From the NCBI GenBank assembly GCA_963779515.1, contig CAVZYN010000003.1, positions 124,001-188,000 on the forward strand: a stretch of 64,000 bases of DNA, given 5' to 3'. The DNA is from CAVZYN01 sp963779515 (GTDB lineage Bacteria; Pseudomonadota; Alphaproteobacteria; Rhizobiales; Hyphomicrobiaceae). How positions within the stretch are numbered: position 1 is the first letter of the stretch; the number at the start of each line of letters is the position of its first letter. A model generated the notes under the pieces. It saw only the letters and a program-made list of their open reading frames with translations. It was not told the DNA's origin and did no database searches. A program made the translations under genes and the position numbers. Below are positions 47,501-54,799 of the stretch, piece after piece.

Positions 47501-48457
47501 CGATCGAGTCGCAGCCGGTTCAGCCCCGCGTGTGCGGGGAACGCGTAGCGCGTAGCATCGATGCACGCCTGCCGCCGCGCGGTTCAGCCCCGCGTGTGCG
47601 GGGAACGCCGCGGTGCTACGGCCATCGCGCTAGTCATGCGCTCGGTTCAGCCCCGCGTGTGCGGGGAACGCTCGCGTCGATGCGTCGAGCAATGCGCAGA
47701 GCGCCGGTTCAGCCCCGCGTGTGCGGGGAACGCCAGCGGCAGTCGTGCCGAACGGCTGTCGACGCCGGTTCAGCCCCGCGTGTGCGGGGAACGCTGCGCA
47801 AACTGCGATCGAGCCGTCGCCATCGCGCGGTTCAGCCCCGCGTGTGCGGGGAACGCGTGCGACGTGCTCAGTGCCGCCGACATGCGGTTCAGCCCCGCGT
47901 GTGCGGGGAACGCCATCTGCGGCACGCATCGAACCGCTCGCCAGCCGGTTCAGCCCCGCGTGTGCGGGGAACGCACGATCGCGATCGCTCGGCCAGTGGT
48001 CGCGATCGGTTCAGCCCCGCGTGTGCGGGGAACGCGCGGCATGCGCATTGCCGACATTGCCGGCTCGCCGGTTCAGCCCCGCGTGTGCGGGGAACGCTGC
48101 TCGACATGTGCGACATCATGGCAACAGCCGGTTCAGCCCCGCGTGTGCGGGGAACGCGCCGCGTCGCGGCGCCGATCGAGCTGCGCGCGCGGTTCAGCCC
48201 CGCGTGTGCGGGGAACGCTGGCCGACCGTCGACATCAGGCATAGCCGAGCCGGTTCAGCCCCGCGTGTGCGGGGAACGCGCGCACGATGCGCATTGACGA
48301 TCATGCCGGCGGTTCAGCCCCGCGTGTGCGGGGAACGCACTGGACCTCGCACGCGCTCGATGCAGTGCGGTTCAGCCCCGCGTGTGCGGGGAACGCTCAT
48401 GTCTCGGCGAGCATCGCGCTGTACAAGCCGGTTCAGCCCCGCGTGTGCGGGGAACGC
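44586..48457 (-). CRISPR. Type I-E CRISPR array, 64 repeats and 63 spacers
   Basis: Sixty-four 29-base repeats, identical in those I checked, with the plus-strand form beginning CGGTTCAGCCCCGCG and ending TGTGCGGGGAACGC. The average period is exactly 61 bases. Read on the minus strand the repeat starts GCGTTCCCCGC and ends GGGGCTGAACCG, the I-E form, so the array is transcribed leftward away from cas2 and the leader at 48458-48532. Hairpin arms CCCCGC and GCGGGG are the Cas6e substrate. Spacer lengths vary from 29 to 34 bases. No degenerate terminal repeat is seen at the leader-distal (tRNA) end. Confidence 0.98.
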
Positions 48458-48532
48458 ACTTGTTTCCATCCTGTTGATCTCACGATCGTTTTACGATGTC
48501 AAAGAGCGGCACCAAGATGAACAACAAAACGG
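48458..48532 (-). promoter_or_regulatory. CRISPR leader
   Basis: A 75-base AT-richer stretch between the cas2 stop and the first repeat. On the minus strand it contains TTGACA (48497-48502), a possible -35 element, and the palindrome ACGATCGT nearby. Its place between cas2 and the array is that of a short I-E leader, which promotes transcription and guides new spacer insertion. Promoter strength and any IHF site cannot be judged by eye. Confidence 0.65.
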
Positions 48533-48886
48533 TCACGCTGTGTTCGGCCCTTTTGCTACACCCCCACTGGGCGGCGGTTTCGCAGCAGAGCTCGTGGCTT
48601 CGGGCGCCGGTGCGGGTTTGAACTTCACCAACGTAAGTCCATCGAAATCGATGGGTTCGCGCCGGTTCTCGCCGATCGCCTCGAAAGCGAACCCGCTGTC
48701 AGTTGGCGCGGCCCAAGCGATCACGGCGTTGCCGCCCTCGATCATGATCTTCACCTCGTCCCAGATCCGCTCACGCACGCGCCGCCCATAGACGCCGACG
48801 TAGACGCCCGCGCGAACCTCGGCAAGCCAGAGTGCGAGCCGCCCCCGGAGGCGCGGCGGCGCATTCTCAACCACGATGACCATCAT
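48533..48886 (-). CDS. cas2: Cas2e, CRISPR adaptation nuclease-fold protein
   Basis: A 117-residue type I-E Cas2. The I-E hallmark sequence is present: MMVIVVENAPPRLRGRLALW, then GVYVGVYGRRVRERIWDEV and the AFEAIGENRREPIDFDGLTL end. A Pro/Ala/Ser-rich tail of about 28 residues follows. Cas2 dimers bridge two Cas1 dimers to integrate spacers. The 5' end of the gene, including the start codon, is duplicated 117 bases upstream (see repeat entry); this copy is preceded by AAGGAGATGA, a strong ribosome-binding site. Last cas gene before the leader. Confidence 0.95.
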   Translation of the reverse strand: MMVIVVENAPPRLRGRLALWLAEVRAGVYVGVYGRRVRERIWDEVKIMIEGGNAVIAWAAPTDSGFAFEAIGENRREPIDFDGLTLVKFKPAPAPEATSSAAKPPPSGGVAKGPNTA

Positions 48887-49003
48887 GGCTCATCTCCTTC
48901 TGAGCGCACTTGCTGGCTTCAGTCGCTCCGTGCCAATCGCGCTCTTTTTCTTGCGCTTCAGTTGCCCAGTGCCAACCGCGCTCTCAACCACGATGACCAT
49001 CAT
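48865..49003 (-). repeat. Duplicated 5' end of cas2 (22-bp direct repeat, 117-bp offset)
   Basis: The sequence TCTCAACCACGATGACCATC plus AT occurs at 48865-48886 and again at 48982-49003. On the coding strand the outer copy overlaps the end of cas1 (which ends DDGHRG) and opens an aborted frame, MMVIVVESAVGTGQLKRKK, stopping before the intact cas2. Between them are imperfect 28-bp repeats around AGCGCGGTTGGCACTGGG / AGCGCGATTGGCACGGAG. The ancestral cas1-cas2 overlap was apparently separated by this duplication. Confidence 0.8.
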
Positions 49004-49931
49004 CGCCAGACGCCTCCTCTTTTGGGATTGCCGGATCGGCGGCCTCCGGCGCCTCGACTGGAGGATCGATGCCGCCGGCCTTCAAGACTTCCTCGATCGT
49101 CGGAATAATCTTATCGAGAATTCCGGTGCGGCGAAATTGATCGCGACACGCCAGCCGCACCTGACGCTCGGGCGCGGAGCCGTCCCCTTTGCCTTTGGCG
49201 ATTTTCGCCGCTGTCTCGAATGCGGCTGGAACCACGGTCTGAAATTTGTAGATGTCGGCGATGTCATAAACAAAACTCTGCGGTTTGCCGCGATGCAGAA
49301 AACCGATCGCGGGCGCATAGCCTGCGGCAAGGATGGCAGCCTCGCTCAAGCCATAGAGACAGGCGGTCGCTGACGAGAGGCAACGGTTCGGGATGTCGGC
49401 GGCGTCCCAAGCTTTCCGGTCGTAGTTGCGGCTCGACCATTCGACGCCATATTTTTGTGCGGTCAACTTGTAGATCTCGCGGACGCGCGCGCCTTCGATG
49501 CCGCGCAATTGCTCGATCGAGCGGCGGGACGGGGCTTCCTCGTCAAAGCGGCGGCGATACATTTCGCGGACGACGTTCAAGCGCGCATCATCGTCGAGGG
49601 CGACGCGCGCCTGATACAATAGCCGGTCGGCACGCGCGCCGCCTGGCTGGCCAGAGGCATAGAGGCGCACGCCGGCCTCGCCGACCCAGACGAGGAGGCA
49701 GCCAACGCGCGCTGCCAGAATCACCGCGGCATGAGAAACGCGCGTTCCTGGTTCCAGCATGATGCAGGCGAGGCCGCCGACGGGGATCTGCACGCGCACG
49801 CCCTGCGCATCGACCAGCACAAAAGCGCCGTCGATGACGTCGAGTTCGCCGTACTTGAGAAATATGATGCCGGCGCGATCTTTGATCGCGATGGGGCGGA
49901 GCGGGACGTAAGGGGTGTCGGTGCTGGCCAT
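48984..49931 (-). CDS. cas1: Cas1e, CRISPR integrase
   Basis: A 315-residue type I-E Cas1. Metal-binding residues sit in ATACLYGLSEAAILAAGYAP (Glu), IGFLHRGKPQSFVYDIADIY (His and Asp), as in the E. coli enzyme. N-terminal beta-rich part begins RPIAIKDRAGIIFLKYGELD. It integrates prespacers at the leader end of the array with Cas2. The C-terminal 40 residues are Pro/Glu-rich and end in the duplicated cas2 5' sequence. Ten bases separate it from cas6e. Confidence 0.97.
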   Translation of the reverse strand: MASTDTPYVPLRPIAIKDRAGIIFLKYGELDVIDGAFVLVDAQGVRVQIPVGGLACIMLEPGTRVSHAAVILAARVGCLLVWVGEAGVRLYASGQPGGARADRLLYQARVALDDDARLNVVREMYRRRFDEEAPSRRSIEQLRGIEGARVREIYKLTAQKYGVEWSSRNYDRKAWDAADIPNRCLSSATACLYGLSEAAILAAGYAPAIGFLHRGKPQSFVYDIADIYKFQTVVPAAFETAAKIAKGKGDGSAPERQVRLACRDQFRRTGILDKIIPTIEEVLKAGGIDPPVEAPEAADPAIPKEEASGDDGHRG

Positions 49932-49941
49932 GGGACTACCC

Positions 49942-50661
49942 TCAGATGCGGCGAATCAACATGAGGCCGTTGCCGAACGCTTTTGCCGACCCGAAGCCGC
50001 GCGCGAGTTTGGCAATCAAGGCTGCCGGATCCGTGACGGCAAGAACACCTTCCATGTCCATGACCGAGACACTTGCCTGGGCGCGACGATTTTTGCGTTC
50101 GTGATCAGCGATGTCGATTTGGCTGTAGCTGCCGACGACGACCGACTTCGGCTCGAAACCGGCGCGGCGGCCCTGCTCGGCGAGCCATGCGCATCCGGCG
50201 TCAGCGGCGATCGTGTCGCGCGCCGCCGCCCGTTTCGCCGCCGGAATCTTGTGGAGCTGGTCCATGACGATGTCCACGCGCTTGCCACGCTGACGCTGGC
50301 CGGAACTCGGCGCGTCATTTGCGCCTTTGCGCGCGACCGTCGGATTGGCGCGCAGCACAAAGCGCAGTTCGTCGCCGGGAGCGAGTTCAGGCGCGAACGG
50401 TTTGGTATCGAGATCGAACAAGCCTTTGGGATCGGCCGGTGGGCGCCGCGAGAGGACGAGGTATCGGCCGTCGCCCTCATCGCGCCAGAGGAAGTCGCGG
50501 GCAGCGTCCGGGACATCCTGAAACAGCAACCAGACGAGCCGGTGTGCGTGTCCGGCGCGGCGTGTCTCATCATCGGGCAGGAGGAGTGGCGCGATCGCTG
50601 AAAGGACTTCGCCACGGCCAGAACGTAGACGAACACGGGATAGATAGAGAGGATCGGTCAT
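49942..50661 (-). CDS. cas6e: Cas6e, CRISPR RNA endoribonuclease
   Basis: A 239-residue RAMP protein. It begins LYLSRVRLRSGRGEVLSAIA with the HAHRLVWLLF segment that contains the catalytic-site His region of Cas6e. The KSVVVGSYSQIDIADHERK region and the closing GFGSAKAFGNGLMLIRRI (Gly-rich loop) are the family signature. It cuts the repeat hairpin to release crRNAs and remains in Cascade. Start overlaps the cas5e end in ATGA-type fashion. Confidence 0.95.
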   Translation of the reverse strand: MTDPLYLSRVRLRSGRGEVLSAIAPLLLPDDETRRAGHAHRLVWLLFQDVPDAARDFLWRDEGDGRYLVLSRRPPADPKGLFDLDTKPFAPELAPGDELRFVLRANPTVARKGANDAPSSGQRQRGKRVDIVMDQLHKIPAAKRAAARDTIAADAGCAWLAEQGRRAGFEPKSVVVGSYSQIDIADHERKNRRAQASVSVMDMEGVLAVTDPAALIAKLARGFGSAKAFGNGLMLIRRI

Positions 50662-51419
50662 GCGCGGTCTCCCGGTGCCGTCGATTTGAGCAGGGCCTCA
50701 GCGCGCAAGCCGAAACGCCACTTGGCGCGACTTTCGGGAATATCGCGGCGCTGCTCGATGCGGTCTTTTGGCAGGCCCTCGACCAATTCGAGATCGGCAT
50801 AGATGCGACCGTCGCGTTCGCGAGGCGCCAGCCAATACTGCGCGCGCAAGTTTTTCTGCGCGTCCGGCTCGTTTGCATCGTAGTTGGCGAATGCAGCGGC
50901 AATGTCTTCGGCTGTGACGAGGCGCGGAGCCATCGGCAGGATCAGCGCATTGGCCTTGCGGCCCGCGAACGGTGCGAACACCGGTTTTTGCAGCGCGGCC
51001 GCGATCTCGACGAGCGACGGCTGCAGCGAGGCTGCGCCTGCGGCCGATATAGCGATCGTGTAGAGAGATCCCGTCCGGAACTCGCGCCGCGACAGGATCG
51101 TCTTGAGTTCTGTTTTGTCGACGGCGAGTTCATCGGCCCGCGTCGCAAAACGGCGGTTGCGCCGGGCTGGCGGGACCTGCGTGGTGTGATAGTCGGTCTG
51201 GATCTGGCCAGCGATGTCGACGCGCACGGCGAACGCGAGCGTTCGCGCGAGGTCGAGATGCCGGGCCTCCTCGTGGCGTTCGATGCCGAGCGCGCCAGCG
51301 ATGAGGCCCAGTACCTGCGATTTGCTGGGACGATCCCATGTCGGACGGCGTTCGCCGACGGCCACCGCGCCGAACGAGGCGATGGGGGCCGCAAGTGTGA
51401 AGACAAGAAATTCCGTCAT
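50658..51419 (-). CDS. cas5e: Cas5e, Cascade subunit
   Basis: A 253-residue RAMP protein starting MTEFLVFTLAAPIASFGAVA with GERRPTWDRPSKSQVLGLIA, the conserved N-terminus of Cas5e. It caps the 5' handle of the crRNA in Cascade. The ATG at 51419 is preferred; the frame is open for 31 more codons upstream, but that would overlap cas7e. Four-base overlap with cas6e downstream and a five-base gap after cas7e. Confidence 0.95.
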   Translation of the reverse strand: MTEFLVFTLAAPIASFGAVAVGERRPTWDRPSKSQVLGLIAGALGIERHEEARHLDLARTLAFAVRVDIAGQIQTDYHTTQVPPARRNRRFATRADELAVDKTELKTILSRREFRTGSLYTIAISAAGAASLQPSLVEIAAALQKPVFAPFAGRKANALILPMAPRLVTAEDIAAAFANYDANEPDAQKNLRAQYWLAPRERDGRIYADLELVEGLPKDRIEQRRDIPESRAKWRFGLRAEALLKSTAPGDRA

Positions 51420-51424
51420 GCGCC

Positions 51425-52486
51425 CTACTCCGCCGCTGCGAATGTGATGGCTTCGGCGAGCGAGCCCTTTCCGGCGCCGACATCCATGACGTAAGGCGCG
51501 CCATCGAAGCACGGTCCGTACGCCTTGTTCATGCCGGTCGCGAGCTTGTCGAGTTCCGCGACAGAGACGGCGAGCAGATCGTCGCCACGCAGCGGCTTGA
51601 AGAACGCGGCGGCGAGGCTGCGCGGCTGTTGGCTGCCCTTTTCGATGCGCAGGTGGCTCGCGCGCGAGCGTGCCGCGAAGCTTGCCTGCTTGCCGCTGGG
51701 CGACGCTGTCGCGAGCCCTTCGACAAGACCGGCGATCGATAGCGCGGCGAGGTCTTTGTTGCCCCCGAGGTTTTTTTGCAGCAGCGCACGATCGATGCAG
51801 GCGTAGAGATAGAACACGCCTGAGCCGAAACCGAGCTCGCCGATGAAACCGGCACCGGCGTCTTCGGACGGCTTCTTCAAGTCGTCGACAGCGGTGTAGA
51901 AGTCGTCCTCGACCTCGACGCGGTGCGTCGTGATGGCGTGCGCGACCTGGACGGCGGCTTCGCGGTTGAACTCGGGATTGTCCGCCAGCATGCGGCCGAA
52001 CATGGCGATGTCGGCGGCCGTGTCGGTCTTGCGCAGAAGGGTTTCGATCAGTTCATCGGATTTGTCGGGCAGCTTCTTGCCGGCCGCAACGGCGTCGGCG
52101 AGGTCAAAGACGGCCTTGCGCTCCTCCGGCGCAACAAATGCCAGTTGCTCGATATAGGCCGGGTTCTTGTCTTTGGAGTCTTTCAGTTTGCCGAACACCT
52201 CGGCGATTTTGCGTGCGCCTTCGAGGGCGGCTTCAGCGGACAGTCCCTTCGATTGCAGGTGAACGCGAATATCCTCGCCGAGACGTTGCGTTCGCTCGCC
52301 GCGATGATCCTTGAGGCGTGTTTTGAACGCCTCGCTGGTGCGGATTGCGCGCTTCAACGCTTGTGATGAAATTCGCAGCCGTTCTGCGCCGCCAAACTTG
52401 GCGGTCTTCGGGCGGCCGGTGTCGTCGCGGTTGAGGTTGGAGGGGGCGTAAATCGTCAATGCGTGGATTTGGACGAAGCGCGACAT
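51425..52486 (-). CDS. cas7e: Cas7e, Cascade backbone subunit
   Basis: A 353-residue RAMP protein beginning MSRFVQIHALTIYAPSNLNR and RLRISSQALKRAIRTSEAF, the classic Cas7e opening. Six copies form the Cascade backbone along the crRNA. The start ATG at 52486 lies four bases after the natural cse2 stop at 52491; a longer frame to 52612 runs through cse2 sequence and is not used. Appears intact. Confidence 0.95.
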   Translation of the reverse strand: MSRFVQIHALTIYAPSNLNRDDTGRPKTAKFGGAERLRISSQALKRAIRTSEAFKTRLKDHRGERTQRLGEDIRVHLQSKGLSAEAALEGARKIAEVFGKLKDSKDKNPAYIEQLAFVAPEERKAVFDLADAVAAGKKLPDKSDELIETLLRKTDTAADIAMFGRMLADNPEFNREAAVQVAHAITTHRVEVEDDFYTAVDDLKKPSEDAGAGFIGELGFGSGVFYLYACIDRALLQKNLGGNKDLAALSIAGLVEGLATASPSGKQASFAARSRASHLRIEKGSQQPRSLAAAFFKPLRGDDLLAVSVAELDKLATGMNKAYGPCFDGAPYVMDVGAGKGSLAEAITFAAAE

Positions 52487-52490
52487 GGGA

Positions 52491-53136
52491 CTAGACCTTC
52501 TCGATGGAGGTTGCGTTTGTTGGGTCAGAATTCTCGGCGCCAGGCGCGAACTGGCCAGCGCCGTGGTATTCGAAGGCGAAACGCGTCCGCGCGCGGTCAC
52601 CGGAATTGTCATCGGTCCAACTCAGGATGAGCTTGGCGAGATCGGACATCAGCGGTCGAGGAAAAGGAAAAAGAGAGGAAAGAAAGAAAGAAAGAAAAGT
52701 GGACATTGGCTGTGCGGTCGAGCATCGCGACGACCCGGCGGAAGCTCGTCAGGATTTCATCATCGGTGCGCGCGGCCATCAGTGTGCGGAAGCGGTTCGG
52801 CTTAAGCAGCGCATCGCTGGGGTCGCTGCCCTGTCTTGCGCCGATAGCGAGGGCAATCTTGCCGCCGCCGTCCTTGCGAACGTGAGCGAGCACCGCTGCA
52901 AGCGTGGCTGCGCGACCAAGATGGGCTTCCATCCGGGTATTGAACCCCAAATCCCGGAACAGCTTGGCTGTGGCTGGCTCAATGGCGGCCTCATCGGGCG
53001 AACTGCAACGGCGCAGCCGTGCAAGTGCCGCGCGGTCACCAGGGAACTTGCGGCCATCTTTGCTTTCGAACGGGCCGAGGGCCTTCCACCAGCGGTGTGC
53101 GGCGTCGGCTTGACTGTCGAGATCGGGCGTTGTCAT
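52491..53136 (-). pseudogene. cse2: Cse2 (CasB), small Cascade subunit, interrupted by an inserted simple-repeat tract
   Basis: The ATG at 53136 overlaps the cas8e stop in ATGA. The frame reads a normal Cse2: RWWKALGPFESKDGRKFPG, ALARLRRCSSPDEAAIEPAT and TSFRRVVAMLDRTANV near 52705. There it enters an inserted Ser/Phe-rich stretch and ends out of frame. The true C-terminus, SDLAKLILSWTDDNSGDRAR to IEKV, is in another frame from about 52649 to the stop at 52491. The insert contains (GAAA)5 on the plus strand. Loss of one 4-base unit (or gain of two) would restore one open frame with about 18 extra residues. Confidence 0.8.
52678..52697. repeat. (GAAA)5 tetranucleotide tract within cse2
   Basis: Five perfect GAAA units (CTTT on the coding strand) with degenerate A/G-rich sequence on the left flank to about 52660. 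Tetranucleotide tracts change unit number by slipped-strand mispairing and are classic contingency loci. Here the tract sits exactly where the cse2 frame is broken. Confidence 0.85.
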
Positions 53137-53751
53137 GCGACCTTCCTCTCTTTCTTGTCCGTCTTGGGCTTCTTCTCGGGTGGTTGCAGGGCCAGTCGAC
53201 TTGAAGAGCTTGTCACCGAGCTTGCCGTAACCGGTCAGCGCCAGCAGCAGCATTTTGCGGGCATTGATGACATCGACGATGCGCTTGCTCTCGGCACTTT
53301 CGATGGGCACGGCGTCGTCGAAGATGCGCAGGGCGTGCCTAGTCATGTGGACGCGCCAAGTATTCCCAAGAGCGGCCCAGATGTCGCCGTGCTGATCCTG
53401 GAGATCGCCTTTGGCTGTGTCGAATTTTTCCGCGGCATCTTTCAGCGTGGCGAAGAATGCGCCCTCCGTGTCGCCCCAGAAGCGATCGCGCACCGGATAC
53501 AACACCGAGCTGTCGCCGTCGGCTTTCGCCCCCTCACCGTAGAGGCCGATTTTGACGGCTGTCGTGAGCTGGCTTGCGACGAGCTTTGCGGCCTCGATCA
53601 ACGCTTCCGCCTGGCGCTTGATCAAATCGTTCGCTTCGGGCGTACTCGCGACAATCAGCGGCATCAGCGCTTCGCCGAAGTCGAGCGGCTTCATGTTGTC
53701 CATCGCGTAGCCAGCAGCGAGCATGCGGGCTTCGGTTCGGATAGCTGCCAC
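53133..53751 (-). pseudogene. cas8e: Cas8e (Cse1/CasA), C-terminal remnant
   Basis: Only the C-terminal helical bundle of Cas8e remains. It starts near AAIRTEARMLAAGYAMDNMK and continues through VRDRFWGDTEGAFFATLKDA and TRHALRIFDDAVP. A full Cas8e has about 500 residues; the first about 300, including the PAM-reading and crRNA-end contacts, are absent. Near 53196-53202 a one-base insertion shifts the frame. The expected ending, LALQPPEKKPKTDKKERKVA and a TGA overlapping the cse2 ATG, is in the next frame. The GTG at 53751 is not a natural start. Upstream comes toxin-antitoxin DNA. Confidence 0.85.
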
Positions 53752-53897
53752 ATTGTTGCTAGCGGATGAGCGCGTACACGCGCTGTGTAGAACTCGTGAG
53801 CCCGATCGGGAACACCGTCCTGAATGAATATCAGGAATTCGTCAGGCTGATGTCGCAATCGGTCGCGCCATTCGTACGACCTATGATCGTTGCGACG
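53752..53897 (-). other. Junction between the toxin gene and the cas8e remnant
   Basis: In the toxin's reading frame, after its stop codon, about 45 codons read like protein: SYEWRDRLRHQPDEFLIFIQ and DGVPDRAHEFYTARVRAHPL. The frame then runs into cas8e DNA out of register. I do not recognise it. It may be a gene fragment carried in with the module or a chance open stretch. Confidence 0.4.
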
Positions 53898-54404
53898 TCA
53901 CAGCCCGCTCTTCCGTAAATCCACCATGCGCACGATCATGGCGCGGCGGGGATCGAACGGCAGATCTTCGAAGCCCCACTTGGCATAGAAGCCGCGCACG
54001 CCGTCATCGAGGGGATGCGTGATCACGCCGATGCTGCCGATACTTTCGGATGCATGCACGGACGTCTTGAGTGCAAACAGCAGCAATGACGTCGCGTGAC
54101 CTTCCCCTTGGCGATCTTTGTGGACTGCAAGCTGGCCCAACAGCGTCACCGGCAACGGATCTGGCCGGTTGCGTTGCTGCGCTTTCGGCAGAAACGCGCG
54201 CTCGATTTGGGCCGCGCTGAGCGTGACGTAGCCGACGATCGCGGCGGACGCGCCATCGCACAGCACGTTCACGCGCGATGCGCCGCTCGCGTGGTTGGCC
54301 CAGGCGTGACGGCGGAACCAGGCATTGAGCGAGTTGCGGCCACAGTCGAAGGGCGTGCGGTCGTCGGTCTCGCCCAGCGGCCGCGGCGGCGCAACACCCG
54401 CCAC
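53898..54404 (-). CDS. tacT: GNAT-fold acetyltransferase toxin (TacT/AtaT type)
   Basis: A 168-residue GNAT protein. The acetyl-CoA loop is seen in LPVTLLGQLAVHKDRQGEGH followed by ATSLLLFAL (R/QxxGxG/A core QGEGHA), and the catalytic-site Tyr in GVRGFYAKWGFEDLPFDPRR. The N-terminal FDCGRNSLNAWFRRHAWANH is typical of TacT toxins, which acetylate aminoacyl-tRNAs and stop translation. It starts at a GTG one base after the antitoxin stop. It lies between cas3 and the cas8e remnant, in the same direction as the cas genes. Confidence 0.9.
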   Translation of the reverse strand: MAGVAPPRPLGETDDRTPFDCGRNSLNAWFRRHAWANHASGASRVNVLCDGASAAIVGYVTLSAAQIERAFLPKAQQRNRPDPLPVTLLGQLAVHKDRQGEGHATSLLLFALKTSVHASESIGSIGVITHPLDDGVRGFYAKWGFEDLPFDPRRAMIVRMVDLRKSGL

Positions 54405-54405
54405 G

Positions 54406-54696
54406 TCACCGGTCCCACGTCGGGGTTTTGCGGGCGAGCCGTTTCAGCGCTGGGATGACCTTTGCGGGTCGATGCGCCCAGGCCTCGAACGCCGCCCAAT
54501 CCTTGGCCGGTATTGTCACGACGCTACGTTCGAGCACACCCACCTCGGCGGCATCCACGGCCTTCCTGCGGACGAAATCACTAAGACTAGTCCGCGCCTG
54601 CTCGGACGCAGCCTCAAGCAGCGCGCGCTCTTCCGCGCTGACCCGAACGCTAAGTACGGATGTCGTGTTCGAGCTGGTATCGTTGCGGTTATCCAT
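54406..54696 (-). CDS. tacA: DUF1778 ribbon-helix-helix antitoxin (TacA type)
   Basis: A 96-residue protein starting MDNRNDTSSNTTSVLSVRVS with the RHH region VSAEERALLEAASEQARTSL followed by SDFVRRKAVDAAEVGV, the DUF1778/TacA signature. The C-terminal part wraps the toxin (VTIPAKDWAAFEAWAHRPAK). The ATG at 54696 lies inside a perfect 25-bp palindrome that is probably its own operator. The frame extends upstream to 54828 but only as non-protein-like sequence overlapping the cas3 end. Confidence 0.9.
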   Translation of the reverse strand: MDNRNDTSSNTTSVLSVRVSAEERALLEAASEQARTSLSDFVRRKAVDAAEVGVLERSVVTIPAKDWAAFEAWAHRPAKVIPALKRLARKTPTWDR

Positions 54697-54719
54697 GTGT
54701 ATGACAATAGCATACACAT
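54695..54719 (-). promoter_or_regulatory. Palindromic operator of the tacAT module
   Basis: Arms ATGTGTATG and CATACACAT with a 7-base spacer, perfectly symmetric, covering the antitoxin start codon. RHH antitoxins of this family bind such palindromes to repress their own promoter with toxin-ratio dependence. It shows that the module brought its own control and is not simply read from the cas promoter. Confidence 0.75.
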
Positions 54720-54799
54720 CGTTTGCCGGCAATCCCGAAGTGAATCCGAAGCGGCCGCTGCGCCTCTCGTGCCCGGTACGACGATGCTGCCAGCGGATG

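Noticed and set aside
44377..48791. Long open frames across the CRISPR array (up to about 410 codons) with repeating peptides such as VQPRVCGER, SAPRVRGT and FSPACAGN
   Set aside because: They are translations of the 29-base repeat in different frames with spacer-encoded filler. The array, not protein, explains them.
52609..53751. A 380-residue Cse1-Cse2 fusion protein
   Set aside because: The natural Cas8e end and cse2 start are visible in an overlapping ATGA in the neighbouring frame; the fusion results from a one-base shift.
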